A DNA stretch of 64,000 nucleotides from NCBI RefSeq assembly GCF_022201045.2, contig NC_068561.1:20648501-20712500 (forward strand), read 5' to 3'. Numbering within the stretch: position 1 is the first letter of the stretch; each line of letters begins with the position of its first letter. This DNA is from Citrus sinensis. Lineage: Eukaryota > Streptophyta > Magnoliopsida > Sapindales > Rutaceae. The position numbers and the translations under genes are program-made. The notes under the pieces were generated by a model that did no database searches, had not been told where the DNA came from, and was given only the letters and a program-made list of their open reading frames with translations. Below are positions 35,261 through 48,461 of this stretch, piece by piece.

Positions 35261-37068
35261 TGTTTCATTCAACTATTATTTTTCTAGATCTGACCAAAAA
35301 AAAACAAAAACAGAAATGCAGTTTAACAAAAAAGAAGTTGCATTTATAATGTGCGAGTTTGTTATTTTAAAAAAAGGGAAAGAATTTGAAAGTGGAAGAA
35401 TAAATGCTAAGTGAATGCAGAGAGACAGAGAGAGTACCATTAGGTGATGTAATGAAGGGGAAATTGAGGGAATCAAATCATGAAAAGGGGGAGGCTTCGA
35501 TGGCTTCCGCTGCTTAACAGACTGTACACTTGAATGCTTGCGTTGTGCGTAAAAAGAGAGTAAAGCGGGACACAGAGAGAGCGAGGCGGTAGCAGTAGTG
35601 AATCACTAATCAGACAGGCTGCTGTGGTTTTGGATGGGATTAGCACGTGGCGCTACGGGACTGGCTGTTGGAGGGGGAATTAATTGATTGTTAAATTAAA
35701 AGTTACTAATGCGATATCATATTTTTGTTGGAGCAAGTAACATGAGATGAGTGAGCATGTGATTTGTGATTATAATGGCAGTGAAATTTGTGGGATTTTG
35801 GGGTTGGGCCACTTGGATTTTACTAGATTACCGCATTTTCAAGCAAAGCAATTGCGGCCTGAAAATCCAGTCAAATAGTATTAATCATTTTATCGAAGAG
35901 TAATGTTACACTTGCATGTACACTTATAGGAGCCCATGTCTGATTTAATTTATGTTATATTTTATCTTATTTTACAATTTTTATTTTTGGCTATGTTCAG
36001 CCTCTGATACGAAATTCACATGGCATTGATTTGTATCATTTTCTTTTTATTTTACAAGTTACACTCATTAAGGACAAAATTAGTTTTTAATAAGTCAACT
36101 AATCAAAGTGACGTAAATATAGTAAACTATTATTTAAAAACATTAATGTAATAAAATATTACTTTTCAATAATTCATGTAATGATATGTTATTTTGTGAT
36201 ACTTGTCATAATAAAATGATAATAATCCTAAGATTTAATTATAAATTTGGGTTTTATTTGATGAAAATATAATTTTGTCCATGTGACGTCAGTGCGATAT
36301 CATCATTAGACTAACTACACCAACGAAAAAATAGTAAAATATTATTTTAAAAAATTAATATAATTAAATATTATCTCTCAATAATTCGTGTAGTGTTTTG
36401 TTATTTCTTTATTCCTATAGTGAAAAGATAATAATAATAATAAATATATATATTAAAGGCATGTTAAACGAGTAAAATTTTAGAAAATATATTAGAAGTT
36501 TAATTAACGAATTATGACACATTTGATAATCTAATCAAATTAATATTTGAGATTTTTAACATCCTTAATAAACAATCAATTATAAATCAATTCCAACCCG
36601 ACAAAGACTCGATACCAACATAACACACTAAAACAAATGAAATCATTATCCCTACATGCGACCACATGCATGCATGATCAAAATTCGACGGAGCCAAAGT
36701 TGTCACTCAAAAGTTAGAACTTATCCGAACCTTTACGGGGACTGCTCTAAGCCACAGTATCGTCAAATATCCAGGGAATAATTCAAGCATAAGAACTGAA
36801 TAAAAGCAAAAACAAAACAAAACAAAAAAAAAAATCCTGTTAGCGATATTATCGAAATTGCTATCGTGCATTAAAATATCCTAAAATTGCACGTATCCGT
36901 CGCATCAATTGTCCCCATTTCACTTGTTCCTAGTCCAACTTACAGCTAGATATAGTCAATGATCCGAAAAAAGGTATCTCCACTAATTCTCTCACATACT
37001 GAACTGTTTCTCCAAGGGCTCAAGAGTTATAGAACCCAGAAAAAAGAGCAAAAAAAGAAAAATCAACA
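35261..37068. other. Divergent promoter region between the coiled-coil and S28 peptidase genes
   Basis: AG-rich tracts near 35420-35435 and 35573-35585 lie in the coiled-coil gene's 5' region. The middle (35.7-36.6 kb) is AT-rich. GAGTAATGTTACAC at about 35897 equals the first 14 bases of the MITE at 9185, but no matching right end was found. No gene seen. Confidence 0.4.
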
Positions 37069-40000
37069 ATGGCGACTCGGTTCATCTTTCTGTCATTTTG
37101 TCTCCTATTTTCTTCAACTTTGACCATCTCAAATGCCAAAATTTTCCCAACATTTCCTTCTTCAAGAATCACCCCAGAGAAACTCTCATCTCTTATTTCA
37201 AGTTCCAAAGATAGCCAGGGCTTGTACAAAACAAAGTATCACACTCAGATTCTCGATCACTTCAATTACAATCCTCAGAGCTATCAGACTTTCCAACAAA
37301 GATACTTAATCAATGATACTCACTGGGGTGGCTCCAAAAATAATGCTCCAATTTTTGTTTACACTGGAAACGAAGGTGACATCGAATGGTTTGCTCAAAA
37401 CACTGGGTTCATGTATGATGTGGCTCCAAAGTTCAAGGCCCTTCTTGTTTTCATTGAGGTAAATGATCAAAGAAAAACCCTCTTGCTATTTTCCTTTTAT
37501 TTTCTCGGTAAACAAACAGAAACTGATTGTGAAATATGCTAATTGCAGCATAGGTATTATGGGAAGTCCATGCCATATGGAGGTAACAAAGAGATTGCTT
37601 ATAAAAATGCAAGCACAACTGGATATTTGAGCTCAACCCAAGCATTGGCTGATTATGCTTCTTTGATCATTGATCTCAAGAAGAATTTGACTGCAACCGA
37701 TTCCCCAGTTGTTGTTTTTGGAGGTTCCTATGGAGGAAGTATGATAAAATAATTAATTTAATTCTTTATTTCTTAGTTGTCTTTTCTATTATTTTCTCTT
37801 CATTGATATCATCACCAATTCACCACGTTATATTAAAATTCTCATCACCTGTGAAAGTTAAACACATTTAAAGATGTAGGTTTCAACTAGATAACAATGT
37901 TTCCTTTACAAATTTTAGCTATAATTTAATATTGTGCACATTATAGTCGGTCACTATTGTCTGGTACGAAAGTTATATTTTTAAAGATGCAAATGTCCGT
38001 ATTAAAAAAATAACTTTAATTTTATCTTTATCATATTTGTATATAAATTAAACAACATAAAATATGCGCGATAAAGAAATTTAATTAAGTTTTTTATTGG
38101 GATTGATTAACAACGAAGTTTATTTGTTTTTGCAGTGCTGGCAGCTTGGTTTAGGTTAAAATACCCACATGTCGCCATTGGAGCCTTGGCATCTTCTGCT
38201 CCAATCCTCAATTTCGACAATATAGTATCTCCATATAGCTTTAGTAACATTATAACTCAAGACTTCAGGGTATATCTTTCTTTCTCTTTCATCAATACCA
38301 ATGCTTTACTTCCTTAGCTGTTCTATATATATACACACAATTATTTATTATATAACATAAATAGGACCATATTGAGCCTCATGCAATTAATTAACCCATA
38401 TGCATTCAGCTGCCGGCACTAAATTCCCAAAACAATAATATTAACTAACTAATTAAACAATGAATGGTACTGTCGTCAGAAGCAATTAATTCTAAATTAG
38501 CAATCTCATTTTTTTTAATTAACTTTTGTGCTTGGGAAAAATCAGAGTGTGAGCGAGAATTGTTACAAAGTGATCAAAGGGTCCTGGAAACAGATTGAAG
38601 AGACTGCGAAAAAACCCGGGGGTCTTGAAAAACTCCAGAAAGCATTTAGAATATGCAAGTAAGCTCTTGAGTGCTCACTTGTTAATATATCTCAAACACA
38701 AATTTGAAGTAATTAATTTAATTGTTTGTTTTTAATACCCTTTTTTTTGGTATAAATTTTTTTGTTAATTAATTTGGTTGTTGCAGATCAGAGAAAAATT
38801 TGGCCATCGAAAGCTGGCTTTCAACGGCCTTCGTGTATACGGCCATGACGGATTATCCAACTCCTTCAAATTTTCTGAATCCCTTGCCAGCTTTTCCTGT
38901 CAAAGAGGTGCTCGCCTTGCATAATGCATGCTCTTTTAATGTCATTTTATTGATTAAATTTTGTGATTAATTGCATTGGCCAATCAATGGCCCCAGCATA
39001 ACATTTGCAAGTGCAGGGGTATAATAGTAAATTTTATTAAGTTAATGATGGCGTGGATTTGGTTGACCGCAGATGTGCAAAGCGATTGACGATCCAAAGA
39101 CTGGAAACGACGTGTTCGCGAAGTTGTACGGTGCCGCCAGCGTCTACTATAACTACAGTGGAACTGCCAAGTGTTTCGATCTAAACGGTGATTCTGATCC
39201 TCACGGCCTCAGCGAATGGGGTTGGCAGGTTAGTGTTATTTGAGTTTATATAATATTATATTTCCCTATTTATTAAATCGCTAGTTATCATTAATTTTAT
39301 CAATTCATTATCAACCGCCAAGAGTAATAGATTTCTACAACCTAACATTTGTCATTAACCCACTTCCTAGATAATATGTTTTTTTCTTTAATCTAAATAA
39401 GAAGGCATTTATCCATCAAAAGATCTTTTTTTTTTTTTTAATTCTCCTATCTATTCTTATCTATTAATATGAGAAAGATCAAAGTCCTTATTACTTTACA
39501 TATTAATAAGCTAATAACTAAAGGCTAAATACTAACTTTCCATTGATGATGCGATTTTAATTTGTGTCCCTCAACTTTTAGGACGTTGATTCTCTGATTT
39601 AACTAAAGAACCTCCCGCTATACATTAGTTGTTGGAAAGAATAAAATTGCAATAATATTATAATAATATCTCTAACTTAAGTTAATTAGAAATGTATAGA
39701 ATTACTTTCTTGAGTCTTGATCAAGATTTTCTTTTTTTAATAGTGGATAGAGAGCCGCCCCGGAGGGGGGTTGGCGGGTGGAGGGAGGGAGTATCCAAGA
39801 AAAGCGTGCATATGTGATGTGATGATTAATCATGATTTTAGCTAAGTATTTGGAGCCTTTAAACGTGAAAATCAAATTTCCTATAAAAAAGAGTTTCAAA
39901 TAATCATTCGGGTTAGTAGTAGCATGGCCCAGCCATATTTTATTTTTTTATCAAATTAAACAAAATGTAGTCGGGAAAAGTGCTAAACTTTCACCTACTA

Positions 40001-41565
40001 GAGCCAGCGATATGATGATGATTTATATTTACATTTGGTGTTGGAAAACGTTTTCAGAGTGAAAGTGGCAATTTCAAATTTAAATTTGAAATTAAATCTA
40101 AAATCATAATCTAGAAAGGAAAGATTCATGGGGTATCTGATAAAACGTGACAAAATGTGTTTTTATTTAATAAGATACAATAACTCAGGAGCTCCAATGA
40201 TAAGTTCATAAAATAATGTAAAATGAGATGATACTACATATTTGAAAATTTTTAAAATAAGGAAATAATAATATGTCCGAATTTTTATTATGATTTTTAA
40301 AAAACTTAAGTTATAATATAAATATGATATTATTGCTCATATTACAACTCATATTAGATGAGAGTATGATTTATATTTATAAAATAAACTATTACTGAGT
40401 CTAATTGATAAAAGAGAAAACTATCTTTGCTCAATTATACACTATAATTAAAGAATGAATGAGGTTCAAACGTAAAGAATGAATGAGATTCAAATTGCTG
40501 CCCTCGTATTTGGAGGGCGGCAGCCTTGACCACTAACTTTTACGTACATTAATTTATAACATTATGGCATGTTGCTACCTAAATAAAGCTCAAGTTATCA
40601 CCTTTTTTATTGTTATTTTTTTCTTTTGGGGCAGGCATGTACAGAGATGATAATGCTAACGGGTGGTGACAACAAAGATAGCATATTTGAAGAATCTGAA
40701 GAGGACTATGATGCTAGAGCCAGATATTGCAAGGAAGCCTATGGCGTTGATCCCAGACCCAATTGGATCACAACAGAATTTGGTGGCCATGTGGGTATTC
40801 TTATTTTTTATTTTTATATTATCATCATTTTGCTTTTCTTGCTTGAACAACCAAATAATGTAACAAGATGATAAGATTTCATGCCGGCTTGTTTAGTTCT
40901 TTTAATAAATTATCGTCTATTTGTTTTTGGACAGAAAATTGGGTTAGTCTTGAAAAGATTTGCGAGCAATATTATCTTCTTCAATGGCCTAAGAGATCCT
41001 TGGAGTGGTGGAGGGTATGATCTCTATCCCTTTGCAATGCAAACGTCTCTTATTGTGGAGAAAATCTTTAGTACTTTCTGCATATGCATTTGCTTCCATT
41101 AGATTGTTTTTATATGATGAACTTCAGAACAAGAAAAAAAATACGCACGTAATCTAAATTTAATGGGCGAGAGTGTGTACACCAAAGGTCTTTTCTTAGT
41201 GTAGTCGTTGGGATTATCTTTTCTATCATTTACATTACCGTTTATGAATCTTTCAGGGTGTTGAAGAATATTTCAAAGACCGTTCTTGCACTGGTTGAAA
41301 AAGAAGGTTAGTTCATCAAAATTTCACACAAAAGTGAGAAAAATAAAAAGAAATAGATGAAATCTATTCATTTATTAGAAAATTAAAAATTAATATGTAG
41401 CCCTAATATTCGTGTGTATTGTGGCAATTTTTATCAGGGGCTCACCATGTAGACCTGAGATTTTCAACAAAAGAAGATCCACAATGGCTTAAGGATGTGC
41501 GCAGGAGAGAAGTGGAAATCATTGGCAAGTGGATCTCTCAGTACTTTCAAGACCTAGCCCAGTGA
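37069..41565 (+). CDS. Serine carboxypeptidase S28 (lysosomal Pro-X carboxypeptidase-like)
   Basis: Ten exons: 37069-37458, 37549-37738, 38136-38269, 38546-38658, 38787-38907, 39073-39228, 40635-40790, 40935-41014, 41257-41306 and 41438-41565. All junctions restore the frame, giving about 505 aa. A signal peptide covers about 1-23, followed by the propeptide-like region and [11 protein letters not shown], the family start. The catalytic triad is complete: Ser190 in GGSYGGM (split by intron 2), Asp441 in NGLRDPW and His466 in [34 protein letters not shown] and [11 protein letters not shown] are further family blocks. It should cleave after proline at C-termini in the vacuole or apoplast. Intron 6 is long (1.4 kb) and carries a repeat. 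Confidence 0.95.
40330..40548 (-). mobile_element. Probable SINE remnant in intron 6 of the S28 gene
   Basis: On the - strand, TTAGTGGTCAAGG (A-box-like) and AATTTGAATCTC (B-box-like) are followed by a segment that also occurs in the last intron of ILR1-like copy 2 (ATTGCTCA...AACTCATATTA). No target duplication was found. Confidence 0.45.
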
Positions 41566-42590
41566 AATTACATGCAGCTCATAAAGATGACAAATTTTTC
41601 CTTTTTTTTTTCTTCTTCTTTAAATTTAGTCAACTTTCGATAATCTGTTCAAGCCTCAATGCGGTACTGGAGTTATGGGATTTGAACTTCACTCAAAAGA
41701 GAATTTAAGGAAGGATTTTGTTTATTTAATTTCATATCATTTTAAAAATCCGACTCTCTTGCTAGCACCAAAACCAGAAGTAAGGATCATGTAGTGCATA
41801 ATTCACACATTTTTATCAATTACTAATTGGTTCAACTGATAAAATCTCTTACGGTGGTATAAGAGATCCGAGATTTGAACCCATTTAACATAGGTGGGAG
41901 TGAATTTGGTAACTATTATACTACTAAAAGAAATGCAATATTGAAAGAAAAAATGTTCATAATTTGCTAAAAGAGCAGATGGGCTCCCTAATTCACGTGC
42001 TGTTCTCTGGGCTAAAATCTTCTTTTCTTTGGATCAAGTTTTGGGCTCACACGTGCTGAAGGCCCAAGTTAGAAAAATTTGGATTTCGGTAGAATTTGTA
42101 CAAAACTGTTTCGGAGTTGAGAGAGGATTCATGAAACTGAATATGTTTGCTATAATAGTTTTCATGGTGACATGTGCACAAAAAGTAGCACTAAATATGA
42201 AATAACATTATTTTAGTTTTCAATTTGCTGATTTGTGTTTCCTACTCCTGCAAAGATGTATTCGAATTGAATTTTGACTTCTATTTTGGGCAAAGAGTTC
42301 ACTTTTGTCTATACAAATGAAAACATTTTCAAAGTAAATTGTCGTAAACGATGACTAACAAATCAAAGGTATATATTTATCCGATCTCATTTTTCCCGAC
42401 ACCTAAATAATATTTGTTTTATTTAGTGAATCTTTCTCATATCAAGATCGAATAACATTTTCAGCAAAAATAAGGGGAACTAGATGAAGGTAAAATTTTT
42501 AATTGTTAAAAAAAATGTATTATATATGTAATTAATATTATTTTATTACTATAGCTTGTTACTAATAATAAAGTTCATTATTATTTCTCA

Positions 42591-42630
<40 letters not shown>

Positions 42631-45056
42631 GTTATTGTTTGTTGGAAGAATAGATAGCGTAGATTTCATTACCACAACTATCAATTTGGAGGCACCTGAA
42701 CTGTGTCATCAACCTAACAGCACCTAGAGTGACATTAACACATCTTTGTTTTATTTTGAATTTATCAATCACGAGACGTATCTGAATAAACCAGCTTAAG
42801 TGTAACTACCATAAATAGTGTTCGCAATTCACAAACATCATAATCAAGGGCATGATGTTGCCAAAATAGGAGGCAAATTACGCATTTAATAATGAGTGAA
42901 ATTAGGCAGAGTAAAGACACAAGGTCTTCTTCGATTTGATTTTTTCTTTTTGCCATTTTTTCAAAGTTAGGCCATGAGTGAGACAGGCCGTTTGGTCCAT
43001 TATTCAAAAAATTTGCAAAGTCGGTTTTGTCATTGGATTTCTAGAATACAAAAGCGAGTGGGCAAATGAAGCTGACTACATGAGACACCTATTGCCCAAC
43101 ATGGAAATAAAGATGCTCATAGCATAACGTTATTCTTTCCAAAGTATGTTGTTATACCTTTTATCTACCAATTTGTGTCAATCATACCAACATCAAAATA
43201 CCTATTTTTTGAACCCCTTAAAATTTACCATATTCAAAGAATCTAATAGTAGTTTGTAGTTGAGGTACTTATAGTTTTGTCGCTTTTATGTGGATGGGAG
43301 AAAATCTTAAGATGTGCCGACACTGCCAAAATCATTATGAATATGTCATACAAATACACGTAATAAACTGCGAGCAGATAGTGTTGTACGATGTCCGCCA
43401 CTTGAGATTTTATGTGAATGAAATACGTCCACAACATTGATCCACTTTTGTTTATTTCTACAGTAACTATATATTATAATTAGGATGCCTTAATTTCAAA
43501 CCGACTTAAGCATCACTATCACCTAGTAAAACAAAAAGAATTGTTTGTTATATGCTTATAACATTTAGTTCTTTTGTTAAAGTGCTAAAGTTGTAAACTA
43601 TGGAAATTTCAAACACAAAATCCACTTTTCTTTTTTTTTGAAAAAGCAAAGATTTAAGAAGACACATTTTTTTGTCTTATTTCTTCTATTACTTGAAAAG
43701 AAGAATTGATTTAACCAAGCCGATGATCCAAAACTTTATTACTTGGATCAAATTTTGGATATATATATTTTGTAAGAAGGTTTTGTTGCTTTTCTAAGTT
43801 TGGGTGAACAAATCTGCCATTGGAGTTAGAAGTTCTGCTCAAATTCTCAAAAATTCATAACGCACGCCTTGGGTAAATTCCATAGATGGAGTTGAAGCAG
43901 GAAAAAGAATAATAAAAATGGGTAAGTTAAATAGTAACTTTTTGTAGCGTATAAAATTTGTATTAAAAAAGATATCAAAATGGAGTGGTGGATTTAATCA
44001 GTAGGACCATACTATTTCATATGGTCCTACGCCTACCACCACCACCCCTACCCCCCAATTCAAACTTTGATCCTACACCGCACAGGCCACGTGGCAGTTA
44101 CAAGTTCATCGTCATCTGATTCCCCTCTTTCTTGCCATTTGCAATCTAAGATAACAAGTGCAGCCTGGCAAACAGTAAGTGAAACCAAACCAGGCCCCAC
44201 CCCGAATAATTAATTATAAAATAAAAACTTCAAACAATATTCTTTTATCTTTTAAGCTATGTCTTAAAATAAAAATTGAAGAAATTAATTTTTTTTTTTT
44301 GTTTTTGGGGGAGAAGACGGACTTGGGTGATTAATACAACTTATGAAATTGCCAAAATAGACTTTTTTAAAAATGAAAGTTATTAAAAGAATTTGATAAT
44401 TCTAAGGAAGGATTTTGAATGAATTGGAGGGAAGTCTAACAAATTTCTTGAAACTTTTTTGTTTAGACCAATTCCAAAACACCAAAACTTGAAATTTTGG
44501 AAGAACTCAAATTTGTTAACATTTTAATTCAAAAAAAAAAATTGTTAATATTTAATACAAATAAATTGTGACCAAAAAAAAAAAAGAAAGAAAAAAGAGG
44601 AAAACCGGGGAGGTGGTCACTGATCTTGTAGGGCCCCGGAAATTCCAAAAGAAAGCTTTGATATGGTGGGGCCCGAATTGAGAGTCCCCACGGACCACAG
44701 TCCACGGCAGCCCACGCATGCTTTGCTCACTCTTGATTGATGGGAAATTGAGATCATGAGGCATTTACAGCCAAGCCACACGGCACTGATCAGCACCAGA
44801 CATGGCCTCTTCTTCTACTTATATTTGGCTTCCTTTTTTATTTTTCTGTTCAACTAATTTTCTAAGATTAAAACTTTTTTTATTCTCAGAAGCCACAACA
44901 CATGTCTTGGGAAATTGCTATTTTCTTAATTATTTATTTGTATCCTTTTATTTTTGTTGGCAGTGCCAGATACTATATGCTGTCTGTAGAGCAGCCGGTA
45001 GGCCACATAGGGGGAGGAGAAAGGAGTGGAGAAAATTGCTGTTTGTTTCTTGAGAA

Positions 45057-45093
<37 letters not shown>

Positions 45094-45462
45094 TAACGTT
45101 CTTGGGAAAATTTATTATTTGTCTGACATTTGACAGATTTTGCTGAATTTTGGTGATTTGAGGTGAAAGGAAACTTCATGAAAATTGTCAAACTTTCTAC
45201 ACTTCCTGTTTTCTCAAACAAAGAAATTTGTATGGCCAATAAAGAAATGGGAATTTAACGAATGGCAGATGTCTAAAACCGTCGTTATTAAAATGTGTTT
45301 ACGATTACAGAAATTAATATCATCAATCCGACGATAAGCTATCTAGATTTGAAATCCAATGCCTTTATTCTAGACATTTTTCATAATTTGAATTATTTAG
45401 CACTGCTAATTATATTGATGTAATATTTAAATAAAATTTCATATATATATATATATATATAT
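41566..45462. other. Gene-poor AT-rich region
   Basis: No gene is supported. It contains a SINE-like trace at about 41826-41885, an ATT microsatellite (about 42592-42631), a pyrimidine-rich CCACC tract near 44035 and an AAT microsatellite (about 45059-45093). A short + frame at 44802 has no recognisable motif and is not called. Confidence 0.45.
41826..41885 (+). mobile_element. tRNA-like SINE head, remnant
   Basis: TGGTTCAACTGATAA (A-box-like) and GAGATTTGAACCC (B-box-like) lie about 45 bases apart, as in tRNA-derived plant SINEs. Tail and target duplication are not evident. Confidence 0.4.
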
Positions 45463-45603
45463 GGATCCAGCTATGGTGCCACAGTTGTATGGTACCACAG
45501 CTGGATCCAACCATTGGATCTAGTTCTGGTGACAACTGTGGGCTAGATCCAATGATTGGATCCATCTGTGGTACCATACAACAGTGGTACCACAGATTTG
45601 TCC
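45463..45603. mobile_element. 141-bp MITE inserted in a TA repeat
   Basis: The ends are long imperfect inverted repeats ending in the shared GTTGTATGGTACCACAG. TGGTACCACAG and GGATCCA blocks alternate inside, so the whole element can fold. It sits within (TA)n on both sides, so the target duplication is not resolvable. The same family recurs at 59564-59693, where a 9-bp duplication is visible. Confidence 0.8.
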
Positions 45604-48243
45604 TATATATATATATATAGAGCAGCTGAAAGAGATCTGATTGGTTGAAAAATTAAAACAGTTAATGAAATAATTGCGTTAGAATGATGATATTTATTTG
45701 AGAAATCCATGTATGTTTGGTAAATGGAAAATTGGCAACCCAGTTTATATAAGAGTGTTTTATTTGATAATTTGTAGGTGGTAGCAGTATCATTATTCTT
45801 GAACAATAATTAAAAACTAAACTTTTAATTGTTACGCCGAAACTTGTTTAATCCGCTTTCCACTCCATAATTAATCACCAAATCTCATGAAAACCGAAAC
45901 TAATCACGTGGAAATCATCCGTGAGCTGGGTGGTCAAAGACTTGAAGTCGGAAGTCCAAACTTCATTAATTGAAATGTTGCCAAGATTACAAGTCTACAA
46001 TATCGGCTGCATAAATATTTTATGAACGAAAAATATTGTTAACATAAGACTCAATTCAAGATACGTAACTCTCACTAAGAAAAGGACTAAAAGTTTCCCA
46101 TTTGGGACCACATGAAATTAAATGGTAGTTGTTACAAAGCGAGTTTGAAAGTGATAAGCAGGGAAAAAAAAAGAAGACGAAAAATTAAACTTGAGGATTA
46201 AGACAAAAATATACAAATGTTTTTTTAATTTTAAATATTTGGGAAGCACTTTTCACCAAAAAAATTCGTCATTTTCATGGGATAAAGCTATGCATAAAAA
46301 GATTGGGAGATTAAGTTAATCTGCATCACTAATCAATAACGACAACTGAATAATAATTATTGCTGCGTGTTATCAAATGACACGTCAAATATCGAATCAA
46401 GTGAAATAAATAGTTACATATCTTGTAACCCATTATTAAATGTGGAGTTTCACAAATGATTACTTTTAAACGCATCACATAAATAAGAAAAAATAAAATA
46501 TTTCTATTATTCTACGTCGTGTATATGTTAATTTTAAATTAATGCTGACTTGTTAGGGGGGCTAGAATAACAAGCTAGTGGCCGGTTTCTTATTTGCAGA
46601 CCTCTCTAACAGTTTCATTATTAATTTTCTAACTCAAAGTTGTTACAAGGTTGTCGGATAAACAGTGAGAAACACTGGATCAATTAATAATCCAAAGCAT
46701 CTATTTGATACTTTTCACTAAATTATGTGTTACTTCTTGTAAGATTATGTTTCTAAACAACAAGCTTGCAGAGATGCGCATCAAACTTTAGATTATGGTA
46801 CATTGTTCTTGGCTCTTTGAAACAATTTGGACAGTTACACAATTTACTTTGAACTGGTACAAAATCTGAATAGGCATCCGTTTCATAAATTAATCACCAT
46901 TTAAAAATAATCGATCAATTTTCACATGTCATTATTGATGAGGACCCTTCAGCATGTTACCCTTCAGCCAACCAATTTCATGAACAGTATCAAATTCAGG
47001 GGAAAAAAAGAAGAAAAGAGTTGAATGATAATTTAAGGTTATTTGATGTTTGTATTAAGACTTGCTTTTAATGCTATTATTAGATTCTTATGTAACAGTT
47101 TAAGATCTTGATTATAGTATCTTTAACATGGTATGATACTAATGCCTTGTATTTGTACCATTAATCATAGATCATCCTAATGAAAATCATGTCAGTCATA
47201 CATTTGAAAATTTATCTCTCACCTATCCAATCCAAATAATCACTGTAATTACGAGTATATGAATCGACGATGAGAATACAATTCCACGTAAACTTTTTCC
47301 TCAAAATAATATTTCTTTTTTAAATTGGTTACAATGGGCAGATATTATAAAATGAAATATTCTACTGAAAATTTAAATACGTACATTTATAGTATGGGTA
47401 GAAATCTATTGAGACTAAAGTAGAATTTTGTCTCACCAATATTATTAAAAAAAAAAAAAAATTACTTCCACCCAGATTTATAGGAAAGAATCTCAATTAT
47501 ACTAAAAACTTGTTTCCTCAATAAGTGCTCAATTTTATTGAGGACACAAGTCCCAACAACGTGCCAAAGTAATTAGTTCACACAAATTAACCATTCCAAA
47601 TTTTTACCTTTTTAAATCCAGCTAAAATTCATTTCCCTAGAAAACAAGACTACATACATGATACATGATACATGATACATGATACATGAAAATATATATA
47701 TATATATAATAGATATGTAATTTGCGAAAAGAGACCTGTGGATTTTAGTGAGGAATTCTCACCGATTGTTCTTACAAGATTACAGGCCGGTGGGGTTTGC
47801 TTCGGAACTACCAGAAATGGAAATAAATAATTCCTGAAATCGATTACAATATCTTCACTTGTTGAGTCATCACTTTCCTTAATTAACTCTTATTCGTATT
47901 CTGGCCGTGCTTGTCTTGTTTTTTAGTCAAGTCTCTGAAATAAACAAAAAGATATTTTTCCCCGACTGCAGAAAACACTCCACGAATTGTATGACAGATT
48001 CCTCGCCCAACCTGAGTTTTCTTTGTAGTCAAGGATTCCTGTAGCTTGGTCATTATTTGTAGATATTTTAAAAATAGAGAGAGAGAGAGAATTTTTTAGT
48101 TCGAGATTTTAAAATGTGTGAAAGATCTAAGAAATTTTTAAAATTGTGAGGTTTAAAATTTTAAAACTTAAAACTTTGCATGGTTTGTGCATTTTCTCAG
48201 ACTTTTTCACACTTTAAAAATTTATATATATATATATATATAT
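45604..48243. other. Gene-poor AT-rich region
   Basis: No gene. It contains four to five ACATGAT units at about 47655-47685 and (TA)n near 47692 and 48225. Otherwise no structure was recognised. Confidence 0.45.
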
Positions 48244-48461
48244 ATTAAATGAACATTATTTAGTCTAATGACTAATATTTCTTCACATCTTTCCTGAGGT
48301 CAAGAGTTTGAATCTCCATATAAGCGTGACTTATGAAAATAAAATTTCACTTATTAAATGAACATTATTTAGTCTAATGACTAATATTTCTTCACATCTT
48401 CCCTGAGTTCAAGAATTTGAATCTCTATATAAGCGTGACTTATGAGAATAAAATTTCACTT
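48244..48461 (+). repeat. Two tandem copies of a 109-bp tRNA-like SINE fragment
   Basis: Units start at 48244 and 48353 (ATTAAATGAACATTATTTAG) and are nearly identical. Each contains an A-box-like TAGTCTAATGACTA and, about 35 bases on, a B-box-like AGAGTTTGAATCTC (GAATTTGAATCTC in the second). Confidence 0.75.

Noticed and set aside
35895-35910. GAGTAATGTTACAC matching the left end of the MITE at 9185
   Set aside because: Only 14 bases match and no corresponding right terminus was seen, so no second MITE copy is claimed.
44802-45096. Short + frames beginning MASSSTYIW
   Set aside because: The low-complexity Phe/Leu-rich reading runs into an AAT microsatellite, with no conserved features.
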